Positions 27,605 to 38,796 of a stretch of 64,000 nt of DNA are shown here, one piece after another. The first letter of the stretch is position 1. Every line of letters begins with the position of its first letter. The position numbers and the translations under genes were made by a program. Source of the stretch: Sutcliffiella horikoshii DSM 8719 (GTDB lineage Bacteria; Bacillota; Bacilli; Bacillales; Bacillaceae_I); assembly GCA_001648575.1 (NCBI GenBank), contig LQXN01000067.1, positions 248,001 to 312,000 of the forward strand, read 5' to 3'. A model generated the notes under the pieces. It saw only the letters and a program-made list of their open reading frames with translations. It did no database searches and was not told where the DNA came from.

Positions 27605-30016
27605 TTACATAAGCATATAAGGATTTAAATCGATATGAATGGCAAGCTTTTCCTGATCCATTTGAGGTTGGTACTTTTCCACCACTTTTTTTAATGCATC
27701 ATGTAAGTTTGGTTCTTTCTTATATTTAACGATACACTGATACCTGTATCGATCTTTGATTCTCGCTATAGGAGAAGCAACCGGTCCAAGTATAACAGCC
27801 TCTTTCGATAATTGCATGTTTAAGAATTGTGTGATTTTTTCTGTAACCGTCACGACCTTTGTCAATTCCTGATGAGTCACGGTTACAAGTGCCAAGTAGT
27901 AAAAAGGTGGATATTGGTGAAGTTTCCTCACCTGCATTTCTTTGTGATAGAAATCCAAGTAGTTATGTGTCCCTGCAAGCTCAACACTATAATGTTCCGG
28001 ACTGTACGTCTGGACTACGACCTCGCCTGCCAGTTCATGTCTGCCTGCACGGCCGCTTACTTGGGTGAGCAGTTGGAAAGTTTTTTCGGACGAACGGAAA
28101 TCAGGTATATTTAGCATTGTGTCCGCCGTCAACACACCGACAAGTGTCACGTATGGAAAATCCAACCCTTTTGCGATCATCTGTGTACCGAGGAGTATAT
28201 CTGCCTTACGATCTCCAAATTGCTGCAAAAGCCTTTCATGAGACCCCTTTTTACTTGTTGTATCAACATCCATCCGAATTACCTTGGCTTGTGGGAGAAG
28301 TTTCGTCAACTCTTCCTCCACTTTTTGTGTCCCGGTGCCAAAAAACCGGAAATGTTCACTCTCACAGGATGGGCAGGTAGATCTGACAGGTTCTTCATAC
28401 CCGCAATAATGACATTTCAACTGATTATTGCTGCGGTGATAGGTCAACGAGATGTCACAATGTGGGCATTCCACTACATATCCACAGTCTCGACACATTA
28501 CGAAAGAAGAATAACCTCTTTTATTCAAAAATAAGACAGATTGTTCGCCACGTTCAAGCCTTATCTGAAGGTTCTCGAGCAGGCTCCTTGAAAACATGGA
28601 TCGGTTGCCATCCCTCAACTCTTCCCTCATATCGATGATTTCGACAGACGGCATGCCTTGCTCACTCATCCTTTTATCCATCGTCAGAAGCTTGTACACC
28701 CCTTTGGATGCACGTGCGAAGGTTTCCAATGTGGGGGTGGCGCTGCCAAGGACAACAGGGCACTTATGATACTTCCCTCTTTCAAGCGCAATGTCTCGTG
28801 CATGATAACGCGGGGTGTCCTCTTGTTTATAGCTTGTTTCATGTTCCTCATCAATAATGATGATGCCTACATTCTCAAAAGGTGCAAAAATGGCGGAACG
28901 GGCACCTACTACCACTTTTACTTCTTTACGATGAATCTTTCGCCATTCGTCGTATTTCTCACCCATTCCAAGTCCACTGTGCATTACAGCAACATCAGAT
29001 CCAAATCTTGCCTTGAACCTGTTAACCATCTGAGGGGTAAGCGCAATCTCAGGAACAAGTACGATTGCTTCCTTTCCTTCCTGCAAAACCGCATCTACAG
29101 CTTGCATATAGATTTCTGTCTTCCCGCTTCCTGTAACACCGAACATTACAAATGCTTCATGCCTATTCTGTTCAATTGAACCGAGGATAGGTGTGATGGC
29201 TTCTTGCTGCTGTTGTGTTAAAGGGAGGGGTTGAGACTGCTCAAAATGCCTTTTTTCATAGGGATCCCTATATATCTCTTCCTCGATTTCATCAAGTATT
29301 CCCAGCTTGATCAGTGCATGAATGGCACTCGTCCCTATTTTCAACTCTTCCAATAATACCTTTTTGTCCGTTTTTTCATTCTTTGTTTCAATAAAATAAT
29401 CAAGTAGCTTATGCTGGGCCACAGCCCTTGCCGGTATCTTTCCTTTTGCTTCTATTAAAGCTGTTTCTGCAGCTCGTAATCGGATCACTCTTTTCGTTTT
29501 AGTGGATACCTTATCCTTCACTTCATAATAGACTTCGAGGACATCTTCTTCGATAAGATGCTTGATTGTCTTAAAATGAGTCGAACCGGACAATTCTTCA
29601 AACTTGATACGATCGGTGGACGAAAAAAATAATTGCAGCTCTGGTGGTACTTGTTCCATCTCCCTTACAATGAGCCATTTTTCATATTTAGCTTTTAAAG
29701 CAGCTGGGAGCATCGCTTGATAGGCCGAGATGGTAAAGCACAATGTATGATCCCTGAGCCAATCAGCCAAAAGCATAAGTTCTTTTGTAAGTATAGGCTG
29801 AATATCGATCAATGATGTGATGGGGCGTGTTTTCTGAACAGTAGTATTGTCCTTGACTTCCACCACAAACCCTTGAATCTGCCGGGGACCAAAGGGCACA
29901 TTGACTCTCATACCGGGTTGTATGAAACCGCTCCACTTTGCAGGAATCTCATAGTCAAATACTCTATCAGTCTGTTTGGCAGGAACATCAACAATCACAC
30001 TCGCATAACGGGTCAT
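27605..30016 (-). CDS. priA: Primosomal replication-restart helicase PriA
   Basis: 3'-5' DNA helicase that recognises abandoned forks and starts primosome assembly. 803 residues. It shows an amino-terminal DNA-binding domain, Walker A GVTGSGKTE, the DEEH box (IDEEHETSYKQ), and two zinc-binding clusters formed by eight cysteines in the stretch beginning CRDCGY and ending CPSCES. QVSGRAGR marks the last helicase motif. Its ATG overlaps the coaBC stop as ATGA. Confidence 0.96.
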   Translation of the reverse strand: MTRYASVIVDVPAKQTDRVFDYEIPAKWSGFIQPGMRVNVPFGPRQIQGFVVEVKDNTTVQKTRPITSLIDIQPILTKELMLLADWLRDHTLCFTISAYQAMLPAALKAKYEKWLIVREMEQVPPELQLFFSSTDRIKFEELSGSTHFKTIKHLIEEDVLEVYYEVKDKVSTKTKRVIRLRAAETALIEAKGKIPARAVAQHKLLDYFIETKNEKTDKKVLLEELKIGTSAIHALIKLGILDEIEEEIYRDPYEKRHFEQSQPLPLTQQQQEAITPILGSIEQNRHEAFVMFGVTGSGKTEIYMQAVDAVLQEGKEAIVLVPEIALTPQMVNRFKARFGSDVAVMHSGLGMGEKYDEWRKIHRKEVKVVVGARSAIFAPFENVGIIIIDEEHETSYKQEDTPRYHARDIALERGKYHKCPVVLGSATPTLETFARASKGVYKLLTMDKRMSEQGMPSVEIIDMREELRDGNRSMFSRSLLENLQIRLERGEQSVLFLNKRGYSSFVMCRDCGYVVECPHCDISLTYHRSNNQLKCHYCGYEEPVRSTCPSCESEHFRFFGTGTQKVEEELTKLLPQAKVIRMDVDTTSKKGSHERLLQQFGDRKADILLGTQMIAKGLDFPYVTLVGVLTADTMLNIPDFRSSEKTFQLLTQVSGRAGRHELAGEVVVQTYSPEHYSVELAGTHNYLDFYHKEMQVRKLHQYPPFYYLALVTVTHQELTKVVTVTEKITQFLNMQLSKEAVILGPVASPIARIKDRYRYQCIVKYKKEPNLHDALKKVVEKYQPQMDQEKLAIHIDLNPYMLM

Positions 30017-31221
30017 AGATTTTCCTCGAGATTGGTTGCTACTTCCTTAAGCAGTGCAAATGCCACATCACGTTTGGTCATCATCGGCAAAGAGATGCTT
30101 GTCCCGTCCTTTTTAAAAATGGTCACCAGATTGGTATCCGTCCCAAACCCTGCACCAGGAACCGTCACATTGTTTGCAACCACATAATCAAGATTCTTCT
30201 TTCTAAGCTTGCCCATTGCATACTCTTCTACATTATTCGTTTCGGCAGCAAAACCTACCAGGAGTTGATGTTTTTTTCGTTCACCAAGGCTTTTAAGGAT
30301 ATCATGAGTCCGCTCAAGTTCCAGTACACTATCACCATCTTGTTTTTTCATCTTGATATCAGACACATATTTAGGGCGATAATCAGCTACAGCCGCTGAT
30401 TTGATAACAACATCCGTTTCTTCATATAAACCCAGGACTGCTTCAAACATCTCCTGGGCCGACTCCACCCTGAGAGTACTTACATTTAACGGATCAGGCA
30501 GTTGGGTCGGTCCTGACACCAGTGTAACTTCTGCTCCGAGACTCGCAGCCACTTCTGCGATAGCATAACCCATCTTTCCAGATGAACGATTTGTAAAGAA
30601 ACGTACAGGGTCCACTTTTTCAACAGTCGGTCCAGCCGTTACAAGAACACGTTTCCCTGTCAGTGGCTTCTGCTCACCTTCCTTAAAAAAACGCAAGAGT
30701 CCCTCCACAATCGTTTCCGGTTCCTCCAACCTACCTTTTCCTACATAGCCACATGCCAAAAAGCCCTCACCTGGTTCAATAAATCGATACCCAAACGAAG
30801 CAAGTCTGTTCATGTTAGCCTTTACGGCTGGATGGTCATACATGTGCACATTCATGGCTGGTGCGATCCATACAGGAGCAGTACTTGCCAAAAGAGTTGT
30901 TGTGATCATATCATCCGCTAACCCATTTGCAAGCTTGCCAATGACATTTGCGGTGGCGGGTGCAACAAGGACAACATCTGCCCAATCGGCTAGATCGATA
31001 TGGGAGATGACCGCAGGATTCTTTTCTTCAAATGTATCAGTAAACACTTCGTTTCTAGATAATGCCTGAAAAGACAATGGTGTTACAAATTTGCAGGCGG
31101 ACTGGCTCATGATTACCTTAACCTCAGCACCTTGCTGGACAAGCTTGCTTGTTAGCGACACCGCTTTATAAACCGCAATCCCCCCGGTAACACACAATAA
31201 AATTTTCTTGTTTTTCAGCAT
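30013..31221 (-). CDS. coaBC: Bifunctional phosphopantothenoylcysteine decarboxylase/synthetase CoaBC
   Basis: Two consecutive steps of coenzyme A synthesis: CTP-dependent joining of cysteine to phosphopantothenate (carboxyl CoaB half, from about 185), then FMN-dependent decarboxylation (amino CoaC half). The CoaC half has VTGGIAVYK, APAMN and the ACGYVGKGR loop with the active cysteine; the CoaB half has VTAGPT and RFFTNRSSGKMG. ATG 31221 (MLKNKKILLCVTGG) with GGGGG eight bases upstream gives 402 residues. A strong terminator lies just upstream, so expression needs read-through or a weak promoter in 31222-31277. Confidence 0.95.
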   Translation of the reverse strand: MLKNKKILLCVTGGIAVYKAVSLTSKLVQQGAEVKVIMSQSACKFVTPLSFQALSRNEVFTDTFEEKNPAVISHIDLADWADVVLVAPATANVIGKLANGLADDMITTTLLASTAPVWIAPAMNVHMYDHPAVKANMNRLASFGYRFIEPGEGFLACGYVGKGRLEEPETIVEGLLRFFKEGEQKPLTGKRVLVTAGPTVEKVDPVRFFTNRSSGKMGYAIAEVAASLGAEVTLVSGPTQLPDPLNVSTLRVESAQEMFEAVLGLYEETDVVIKSAAVADYRPKYVSDIKMKKQDGDSVLELERTHDILKSLGERKKHQLLVGFAAETNNVEEYAMGKLRKKNLDYVVANNVTVPGAGFGTDTNLVTIFKKDGTSISLPMMTKRDVAFALLKEVATNLEENL

Positions 31222-31277
31222 ATCACTGACCCCCGTCCGGTTTGTATTTGCTTCAAATATCAATAAGCCTTTTCACT

Positions 31278-31309
31278 AAAAAAATAACAACCTATTTCTA
31301 GGTTGTTAT
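31278..31309 (-). terminator. Strong terminator after rpoZ
   Basis: Perfect 11-base-pair stem ATAACAACCTA / TAGGTTGTTAT with loop GAAA, followed by seven T on the minus strand, starting two bases after the rpoZ stop. Confidence 0.93.
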
Positions 31310-31311
31310 CT

Positions 31312-31545
31312 TTACTTGTGATTAAGAATGCCTTCGCTTCTTTCTGCTGTTTTAATGGTCTTGGCAGATAGTAGGCCTGCGTCAATCTCTTCCAGGGCTT
31401 TCCCTACAAACTTATGGGAAACGGTTTTTTCAATCATTTGGTCGTTCACTTGTTGAAGTTCACGAGCACGGCGTGCAGAAACGGTCACAAGTGTATATTT
31501 TGAATCCAACTTTTGCATCAATGAATCAATGGATGGGTATAGCAT
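31312..31545 (-). CDS. rpoZ: RNA polymerase omega subunit
   Basis: Small subunit that aids assembly of RNA polymerase. From ATG 31545 ([13 protein letters not shown]) it has 77 residues, with the omega motif SARRARELQ and a helical carboxyl part. GGAGG is nine bases upstream; the longer open frame runs into gmk and is not credible. It follows gmk with one base between and is closed by a terminator. Confidence 0.95.
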   Translation of the reverse strand: MLYPSIDSLMQKLDSKYTLVTVSARRARELQQVNDQMIEKTVSHKFVGKALEEIDAGLLSAKTIKTAERSEGILNHK

Positions 31546-31546
31546 A

Positions 31547-32176
<630 letters not shown>

Positions 32177-32440
32177 CTACCCTTCATCAGACATATCATC
32201 TTTATTTACCAGACGTTGTGCAACAGTTTCAGGCTGCACCGCCGATAAGATAACATGATCACTATCCATTATTAGTACTGCTCTTGTTCGTCTTCCATAG
32301 GTTGCATCTATTAGCATTCCCTGATCTCTTGCATCTTGGATGATCCGTTTGATCGGCGCAGATTCAGGACTAACAATAGAAATGATTCGGTTTGCTGATA
32401 CGATGTTTCCAAAGCCAATATTTATCAACTTTATACTCAT
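32177..32440 (-). CDS. remA: Extracellular matrix regulator RemA
   Basis: DNA-binding regulator of biofilm matrix and osmoprotection genes, 87 residues. The family core [25 protein letters not shown] and the arginine-rich [11 protein letters not shown] are intact. GAGGTGG lies a few bases before the ATG. It lies between yloC and gmk. Confidence 0.95.
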   Translation of the reverse strand: MSIKLINIGFGNIVSANRIISIVSPESAPIKRIIQDARDQGMLIDATYGRRTRAVLIMDSDHVILSAVQPETVAQRLVNKDDMSDEG

Positions 32441-32499
32441 GCTTCCACCTCTAGTTACAAACTCTATTCTATCCGTGTTTTTTGCTTGGTAATCAAAGA

Positions 32500-33375
32500 T
32501 TACTCAATGTTTTGCACCTGTTCTTTAATTTTTTCCAGGCAAGCTTTCATTTCGAGGACCAAATTTGCAATCTTTGCGTCATTAGCCTTGGAACCGATGG
32601 TATTCACTTCCCTGTTCAATTCCTGCACAAGGAAATCGAGCTTCCGCCCAACCGGTTCTCTCGAATGAAGAGATTGTGTGAATTGACCAAGATGGCTATG
32701 AGTCCTCTTCAGCTCTTCATTGATGTCTGCTCTATCTGCAAAAATGGCTGCCTCTGCCATGATCCGTTGTTCATCGATCTGGGAATCAAGAAAATCCTTC
32801 ATCTTTTTCTCGAGTCGTTTACGGTAAGCTTCCACCACCGTAGGAGCAAATAGCTGAAGCTCCCGGGCCATACTTTCGATATATGTAAGATGAATGAAAA
32901 TATCCTCTTTCAACTGTTCCCCTTCAAGGGTCCGCATGGAAACCAATTGTTCTGTCGCCAATCGCACCTGTTCAAGCAGAACCTTTTCAATCTCTTCCAA
33001 ACCTGTTTGAGCTTCTCTTATGGTGAAAACATTCTCTAATTTAAGTATATCATTAATATCAATGGAACCGGAAATCTGGTGTTTATCTTTGACTTTATGT
33101 AATACATCTATGTATGCAGAAAGCAATTGCCAATCTACATCCAATGAATGTTCATGGATGTTTTGCCCTTCCACTGTAATGAACATTTCGACCCTTCCTC
33201 TTTGCAAATAAGAGCCAACTGCTTTTTTTATCTTTTCTTCCAATACCAGAAATTGCTTAGGCATTCTTATATTGAACTCACAAAAGCGGTGGTTGACAGA
33301 TTTCATTTCGACAAGAATCTTATATGCCCCCTGGTTAGCTTCCGCCCGTCCAAAGCCTGTCATACTTTTGACCAT
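32500..33375 (-). CDS. yloC: YicC/YloC-family endoribonuclease
   Basis: YicC-type protein, 291 residues, reported as a single-strand endoribonuclease in related species. It shows the family opening [12 protein letters not shown], the helical YicC_N domain to about 155, and the carboxyl DUF1732 part ending [16 protein letters not shown] with acidic residues. The ATG at 33375 follows GGAAGTGAG; the earlier open frame lacks a site. It is the first gene of the yloC-remA-gmk-rpoZ unit. Confidence 0.92.
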   Translation of the reverse strand: MVKSMTGFGRAEANQGAYKILVEMKSVNHRFCEFNIRMPKQFLVLEEKIKKAVGSYLQRGRVEMFITVEGQNIHEHSLDVDWQLLSAYIDVLHKVKDKHQISGSIDINDILKLENVFTIREAQTGLEEIEKVLLEQVRLATEQLVSMRTLEGEQLKEDIFIHLTYIESMARELQLFAPTVVEAYRKRLEKKMKDFLDSQIDEQRIMAEAAIFADRADINEELKRTHSHLGQFTQSLHSREPVGRKLDFLVQELNREVNTIGSKANDAKIANLVLEMKACLEKIKEQVQNIE

Positions 33376-33395
33376 TATACTCACTTCCGTTCTGA

Positions 33396-33414
33396 AGTAT
33401 AGCAGAACTGTTCT
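33396..33414 (-). promoter_or_regulatory. Possible extended -10 promoter of yloC with palindrome
   Basis: On the minus strand TGCTATACT (complement of 33396-33404) is an extended -10 box 20 bases before the yloC start; no good -35 accompanies it. A palindrome AGAAC-A-GTTCT (33404-33414) abuts it and could be an operator. Confidence 0.4.
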
Positions 33415-33532
33415 CTGAAAATTGTGCTGATACCGGCAATTATTGATGCTAAGCAACAACTATATTAGCATTGTTCACCCTAATTTAAAAGCTATTTTTA
33501 CACATATATTTAACCTGTGTTAGCGAATGAAG

Positions 33533-33568
33533 AAAAGGCAATAGAGAAAACCTCTCTACTACCTTTCA
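33533..33568 (-). terminator. Probable terminator after the Ca2+ ATPase gene
   Basis: Minus-strand hairpin of about 14 pairs (GAAAGGTAGTAGAGA against TCTCTATTGCCTTTT, two wobble pairs) just after the stop; the U-run TTTTC is weak. Confidence 0.6.
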
Positions 33569-33572
33569 TAAA

Positions 33573-36260
33573 TTATACCATATTCTTTTTCGTTTTTCCT
33601 GTAAAAAGGGTGCCAACCAATAAAAATGTCGGAAGGGAAGCCATACCGAGAATCAACAGCCATTCTTTAGGATCAAGTGCCACAGTATGGAAAATCCCTT
33701 GGAGAGGTGGGTAGTAGATGACGATCAGCATCAAAATGATACTGGAGATTACCGCCCCCACTAGATACATGTTCTGAAACGGATTGCGATGGAATATGGA
33801 TCTCTCACTCCTGCAATCAAAGACATGGATGAGCTGCGCCATGACTAGCGTAGCAAAAGCAACTGTCTGTGCGTATACCAAGTTGTCAGGATGCTGCTTA
33901 TAAACAATGATGAAGGCAATCAAAGTGGCAAGTCCTATTAAAAAACCACGTGACACGATCTTCCACCACAGCCCTCTGGCAAAAACCCCTTCCCGCGGAT
34001 GTCTTGGCTTTCGCTTCATCACATCCCCTTCAGCCTGATCAAGTCCAAGCGCCATCGCAGGAAGTCCATCTGTAACTAAATTCACCCATAATATCTGAAT
34101 CGGTACAAGCGGCAGCGGCAATGCCAAAAGCATCGCAAATAGCATCACTAAAATCTCCCCGACATTTGAAGCCAACAGGTAACGGATGAACTTCCTGATA
34201 TTTTCATAGATGTTACGCCCTTCCTTGATGGCTGACTTGATGGTGGCGAAATTATCGTCAAGCAGGACTAAAGAAGAAGCTTCTTTAGCCACATCCGTCC
34301 CTGTAATACCCATTGCAATTCCAATATCTGATGCTTTGATGGCCGGAGCATCGTTCACCCCGTCTCCCGTCATCGCCACAATATGACCTTTCTTCTGGAG
34401 AGCCTTTACGATGGACAATTTATGCTGAGGTGATACTCTTGCGAACACGTAGACATCGTCCACCATATCCTCGAGCTGTTCCTGTGTCATCGTTTGAAGT
34501 GTTTTTCCTTCCAATACCTTACCACCCATCGGAAGGATACCGATTTCGGATGCAATCGCTTTTGCCGTCACAATGTGATCTCCTGTGATCATGACCGTCC
34601 TGATTCCAGCTTCTTTACACTCCCTTACAGCCTGCTTCACTTCTGGGCGGGGCGGATCGATCATCCCTTGGATCCCGATTAAAACCAAGTCTTTCTCCAC
34701 TTCTTTTTCAAGCATGCTTTCATGGAAATTGGAAATCGGCTTAAAAGCCACCGCTATATTTCGTAAAGCTTGGGAAGCCAATGCATGAACCGTATCTTTG
34801 ACGATGTTTTCATACTTACTAGAGAAAAGCTCTTTCTTGCCGTCCCATAAAAGGGAATCACTCACATTCGTTATAACATCAGGTGCACCTTTTGTAATAA
34901 CAAACATTTTCCCCTGCTTATCTCTCACTACAATGCTCATCATCTTCCGTTCAGAATCAAAAGGATATTCTTTAACTATCTGAAATTCACTCAAAAGACT
35001 TCCCCTAGTGTACCCTGCCTTCATTGCGGCTACTGCAAGCGCACCTTCTGTAGGATCTCCATCCAGGATAAACTGTTTATTCTTTTGGATAATGTCGGCA
35101 TGATTGCATAACAGGCCAAATGTTAAAAGCTGGTGAAGGGATTTGTTCTTGGTCGCACTCTCAGCCCCTTCAATATGAAACTCGCCTTTCGGTTCATACC
35201 CGTTGCCTGTCACATTCCACGTTGTGCCCCCAGACCAAACATGGGTCACCGTCATTTTATTCTGGGTGAGAGTTCCTGTTTTATCAGAGCAAATGACAGA
35301 TGCGCAGCCAAGGGTCTCCACTGCCGGAAGCTTGCGGACAATGGATTTTTGTTTGATCATCCGCTGGACACCAAGGGACAATGCCACCGTCACTATCGCA
35401 GGCAAACCTTCCGGGATGGCAGCAACCGCCAAAGAAACACCAGCAAGGAACATGTCATATAAACTATGGCCTTGAAGAACACCTACTACCACCACTAAAA
35501 GAGTCAGGATCAAGGCTACCGTGATTAGTATCTTTCCAAGCTGCTCCAACTTCCTCTGCAAAGGGGTGATGGTCGCTTCAGCAGATTGCAATAGATCGGC
35601 AATCTGCCCCATGGCGGTGTTCATGCCCGTGGCAACCACTACACCCACACCGGTTCCACGCGTGACAAGTGTCCCCATAAAGGCCATATTTTCCTGATCG
35701 CCGATTGCCACATCCGACCCATGTACAGGCTTATCGCTTTTTACAGAAGGAACTGATTCCCCTGTTAAAGCGGACTCTTCAATTTCAAGGGAACTGGCCT
35801 GTACAATTCTAAGATCTGCACCGATCCTGTCACCACTTCCAAACTTGATGATGTCACCGACCACCACTTCCCTTGAAGCAACTTTCCGCCATTCCCTTTC
35901 CCTCAATACCGTCACTTGAGGAGCCGACAACTCCTTGAGTGCCTGCAACGACTTTTCGGCTTTCCTCTCTTGAAAAAATCCAAGAAATGCATTGATCACA
36001 ACAATGGCAATAATTGCAACAGCATCGATATATTCACCAAGGAGCCCAGAAATCAACGTTGCCGCAAGCAATACAACCACCATGAAATCCTTGAACTGCT
36101 CTAAAAACAATAAAAAGGCGTTTGGCCTTTCCGCCTCTTGAAGTTCGTTTGTCCCAAATTGCAACAGACGATTTTCCGCTTCTTTTTCACTAAGCCCTGC
36201 TTCCAAATCGGAGTTGATCTGTTCTTCCACTTCTTCTGCTCTCATTTCATGCCATTTCAT
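33573..36260 (-). CDS. yloB: P-type Ca2+-transporting ATPase (YloB)
   Basis: Membrane pump of the SERCA-like P2A class; in B. subtilis YloB is a calcium pump expressed in sporulation. 895 residues from ATG 36260 (MKWHEMRAEEVEEQ), with GAGGTGG upstream. Domains: cation-ATPase N domain, ten probable membrane helices, actuator motif TGES, PEGLP in helix 4, phosphorylation site DKTGTLT, hinge TGDGVNDAPA. It is divergent from rqcH with about 160 bases between. Confidence 0.95.
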   Translation of the reverse strand: MKWHEMRAEEVEEQINSDLEAGLSEKEAENRLLQFGTNELQEAERPNAFLLFLEQFKDFMVVVLLAATLISGLLGEYIDAVAIIAIVVINAFLGFFQERKAEKSLQALKELSAPQVTVLREREWRKVASREVVVGDIIKFGSGDRIGADLRIVQASSLEIEESALTGESVPSVKSDKPVHGSDVAIGDQENMAFMGTLVTRGTGVGVVVATGMNTAMGQIADLLQSAEATITPLQRKLEQLGKILITVALILTLLVVVVGVLQGHSLYDMFLAGVSLAVAAIPEGLPAIVTVALSLGVQRMIKQKSIVRKLPAVETLGCASVICSDKTGTLTQNKMTVTHVWSGGTTWNVTGNGYEPKGEFHIEGAESATKNKSLHQLLTFGLLCNHADIIQKNKQFILDGDPTEGALAVAAMKAGYTRGSLLSEFQIVKEYPFDSERKMMSIVVRDKQGKMFVITKGAPDVITNVSDSLLWDGKKELFSSKYENIVKDTVHALASQALRNIAVAFKPISNFHESMLEKEVEKDLVLIGIQGMIDPPRPEVKQAVRECKEAGIRTVMITGDHIVTAKAIASEIGILPMGGKVLEGKTLQTMTQEQLEDMVDDVYVFARVSPQHKLSIVKALQKKGHIVAMTGDGVNDAPAIKASDIGIAMGITGTDVAKEASSLVLLDDNFATIKSAIKEGRNIYENIRKFIRYLLASNVGEILVMLFAMLLALPLPLVPIQILWVNLVTDGLPAMALGLDQAEGDVMKRKPRHPREGVFARGLWWKIVSRGFLIGLATLIAFIIVYKQHPDNLVYAQTVAFATLVMAQLIHVFDCRSERSIFHRNPFQNMYLVGAVISSIILMLIVIYYPPLQGIFHTVALDPKEWLLILGMASLPTFLLVGTLFTGKTKKNMV

Positions 36261-36419
36261 CTGTTCCACCTCACAACCTTTGCACAAAATCTATCTACCA
36301 AAGCATATTCGGACTCGTCCAAAAAAATGATATACTTTTTGGGCGTTCTCTAGATTGTTGAGATATAATGAGGAAAAGAGACCCTATGAGTTTTTTGACA
36401 AGAAAGGAAGTTTACATAT

Positions 36420-38123
36420 ATGAGTTTTGATGGAATCTTTACATATGCCATGACAAAAGAGCTGAAGGAAAAGCTGGAAAGCGGAAGAATCACAAAAATC
36501 TACCAGCCTTATAAAAATGAGCTGGTGCTCACCATACGCTCCGGACGGACAAATCACAAGCTGCTCATCAGTGCCCATCCAAGCTATGCAAGAATGCACA
36601 TGACAGAGGAATCCTATGAGAACCCGTCTGAGCCCCCGATGTTCTGCATGCTCCTGAGAAAGCATTTGGAAGGCAGTATCATCACTGATATCCACCAAAT
36701 CGGCATGGACCGCATCATCGTGTTCGATGTAAAAGCCCGAAACGAAATCGGGGATGTTTCCTATAAACAGCTAATTGTGGAAATCATGGGGCGCCACTCC
36801 AATATCATTTTCATCGATAAAGATAAGCAGATGATCTTAGACAGCATCAAGCATGTCCCGATGGCTCAGAACAGACATCGAAGCCTGACACCAGGACAAA
36901 CTTATGTCCTTCCACCTGCCCAGGATAAAATCAATCCACTGGAAGCAACAGAAGAAACCGTTCAGAGAAAACTGGACTATATCGGCGGAAAACTCGATAA
37001 GCAGCTTGTGAACACTTTTGCAGGCGTCTCCCCATTATTCGCCAAGGAAGCTGTCCATAAGGCTGGACTTGCTAATAGGGACACCCTCCCCAAAAGCTTC
37101 ATTGAATTGGTTGATAAAATTCGAGCGGGCGATCTCTCACCGCAAATCATAACAACAAACAACAAAGAGGTATTCTACTTACTTGACCTTGAACACCTTA
37201 AAGGGGCCAGTAAAAAGTATGCTACACTCAGCGAAACTATTGACCGGTTCTACTTCGGAAAAGCATCAAGGGATCGCGTAAAGCAGCAAGCGAACGACCT
37301 TGAACGTTTTATCACAAACGAAATACAGAAAAATGAAAAGAAAATCGTAAAGCTCGAACAAACATTAGTGGATGCAAGGGACGCCGAGAAATTTCAATTA
37401 TACGGAGAGCTTCTAACCGCCAACCTTTATCAAATCTCACGTGGGGATACCGAGGTCACCGTAATAAATTATTATGATGAGGAAAGCGGCACCATCACCA
37501 TTGCGCTTGATCCGCAGCGATCACCTTCAAGCAACGCCCAGCGTTACTTCAACAAATACCAAAAAGCCAAGAACTCGTTGGCGATCGTGGAAGAACAGAT
37601 TGAAAAAGCGAAAGCGGAAATCGAATACTTTGAAATGCTGAACCAACAGGTGGAAACTGCTTCTCCAAAGGATATCCAGGAAATCCGCGAAGAATTGATG
37701 GAAGAAGGCTACCTGCGCATGAAGCAAAAGCGCAAAAAGGTCAAGCCGCAAAAACCTGTCCTCGAGACTTATGTCGCTAGTGATGGTACAGAGATTTTAG
37801 TAGGCAAGAACAATAAACAAAACGACCACCTTACCAACAAGGTTGCCCGTCGAGACGAGGTATGGCTTCACACAAAAGACATACCAGGATCCCATGTGGT
37901 CATCAGAAATCCCGAACCGACAGAGGATACAATTAAAGAGGCTGCCACCATCGCCGCCTACTTCAGCAAAGCCCGGCACTCAAGCTCTGTCCCGGTCGAT
38001 TTCACCAAAGTAAGACATGTCAAAAAACCTACCGGATCCAAGCCCGGATTTGTAATCTATGAACAGCAACAGACCGTCTATGTGACTCCAGACGAAGAGT
38101 TGATTATTGGACTTAAGAAGTGA
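36420..38123 (+). CDS. rqcH: Ribosome quality control protein RqcH (NFACT/FbpA family, YloA)
   Basis: Binds obstructed 50S subunits with tRNA-Ala and adds C-terminal alanine tails that mark stalled chains for proteolysis; an older annotation is fibronectin-binding protein. 567 residues: NFACT-N domain with the key Asp97-Arg98 pair (GMDRII), helix-hairpin-helix, a long coiled coil (about 290-440) and the NFACT-R domain ([14 protein letters not shown]). Plus-strand gene divergent from yloB. TATAAT at 36364-36369 with TTGGGC 19 bases before it may be the promoter. A terminator follows. Confidence 0.95.
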   Translation: MSFDGIFTYAMTKELKEKLESGRITKIYQPYKNELVLTIRSGRTNHKLLISAHPSYARMHMTEESYENPSEPPMFCMLLRKHLEGSIITDIHQIGMDRIIVFDVKARNEIGDVSYKQLIVEIMGRHSNIIFIDKDKQMILDSIKHVPMAQNRHRSLTPGQTYVLPPAQDKINPLEATEETVQRKLDYIGGKLDKQLVNTFAGVSPLFAKEAVHKAGLANRDTLPKSFIELVDKIRAGDLSPQIITTNNKEVFYLLDLEHLKGASKKYATLSETIDRFYFGKASRDRVKQQANDLERFITNEIQKNEKKIVKLEQTLVDARDAEKFQLYGELLTANLYQISRGDTEVTVINYYDEESGTITIALDPQRSPSSNAQRYFNKYQKAKNSLAIVEEQIEKAKAEIEYFEMLNQQVETASPKDIQEIREELMEEGYLRMKQKRKKVKPQKPVLETYVASDGTEILVGKNNKQNDHLTNKVARRDEVWLHTKDIPGSHVVIRNPEPTEDTIKEAATIAAYFSKARHSSSVPVDFTKVRHVKKPTGSKPGFVIYEQQQTVYVTPDEELIIGLKK

Positions 38124-38129
38124 TGAGGG

Positions 38130-38166
38130 AAGCACCTGCTTTTTTTGAGAAAAGCAGGTGCTTTTT
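38130..38166 (+). terminator. Intrinsic terminator of rqcH
   Basis: Stem AAGCACCTGCTTTT / AAAAGCAGGTGCTT with a six-base loop, followed by TTT(G), just after rqcH. The convergent gene ends at 38170, so the hairpin may serve both, but only the plus strand has a T-run. Confidence 0.9.
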
Positions 38167-38169
38167 GAA

Positions 38170-38796
38170 CTACCTTAAATTATTTTGAAAACTTTCAAGA
38201 ATCACAGTTGCCCCTTGTTCCAATTCGTGATCTACAGCAGGAACGTTAATCCTCAAATACGCAAAAGGCTCCCCGTCCTCACTGTTCATAATAAAATGCT
38301 GAGTCTGAAAGATATTCATTGATTTTACATGTTCCCTGTATAATGTTGTGGGGTAGTTTAAACCTTTCAGAGTCCGTTCTTCCATTACTTTTAATGGGTC
38401 GAATTCTTTATCACACTGTCCTTCACAAAATGCCAGTTTTCCAACCACAACTCCGCCTTCATTCAAGATTAACCATGAGTTAATTTGATCCTGACTTAGC
38501 CTTAACTCCATCTCACTTAAAACAGGGATTCTAGGAGTTGCATATGCTCCACCAGAAGTAAATTGATCTTCTTTTATATGAATCATATAATACCCTCCGA
38601 CACCAAGAGTGAATAAAAATAAAACCATTGATAGTATTGGAGCTAGATGGAAATTGAATTTTGCAAAGTTTTTCTTTTTAGACATATTTGCCTGCAACAA
38701 GCCCAGCACTTCCTGTCTTTCGTTCATATCCAAACAGACTTTCTGAAAGCTTTTAGACAAAAGTTTCCATTCTTTATCATCATTAGACATTCTCAT
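38170..38796 (-). CDS. Membrane-anchored probable anti-sigma factor
   Basis: Not a family I recognise. 208 residues: a cytosolic amino part (1-48), one membrane helix (about 49-72), and an outer domain of about 135 residues with two close cysteines (CEGQC, 124-128). It overlaps the end of the ECF sigma gene upstream by 14 bases, the usual place for a cognate anti-sigma; there is no zinc-binding HxxxCxxC motif. I chose ATG 38796, which has GGAGG nine bases upstream; ATGs at 38802 and 38790 are alternatives. The role as anti-sigma is inferred from topology and context only. Confidence 0.6.
   Translation of the reverse strand: MRMSNDDKEWKLLSKSFQKVCLDMNERQEVLGLLQANMSKKKNFAKFNFHLAPILSMVLFLFTLGVGGYYMIHIKEDQFTSGGAYATPRIPVLSEMELRLSQDQINSWLILNEGGVVVGKLAFCEGQCDKEFDPLKVMEERTLKGLNYPTTLYREHVKSMNIFQTQHFIMNSEDGEPFAYLRINVPAVDHELEQGATVILESFQNNLR

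Noticed and set aside
36261-36360. TTGGAC...TAGATA as the yloB promoter
   Set aside because: The spacer is 19 bases and both hexamers are poor; not better than chance.
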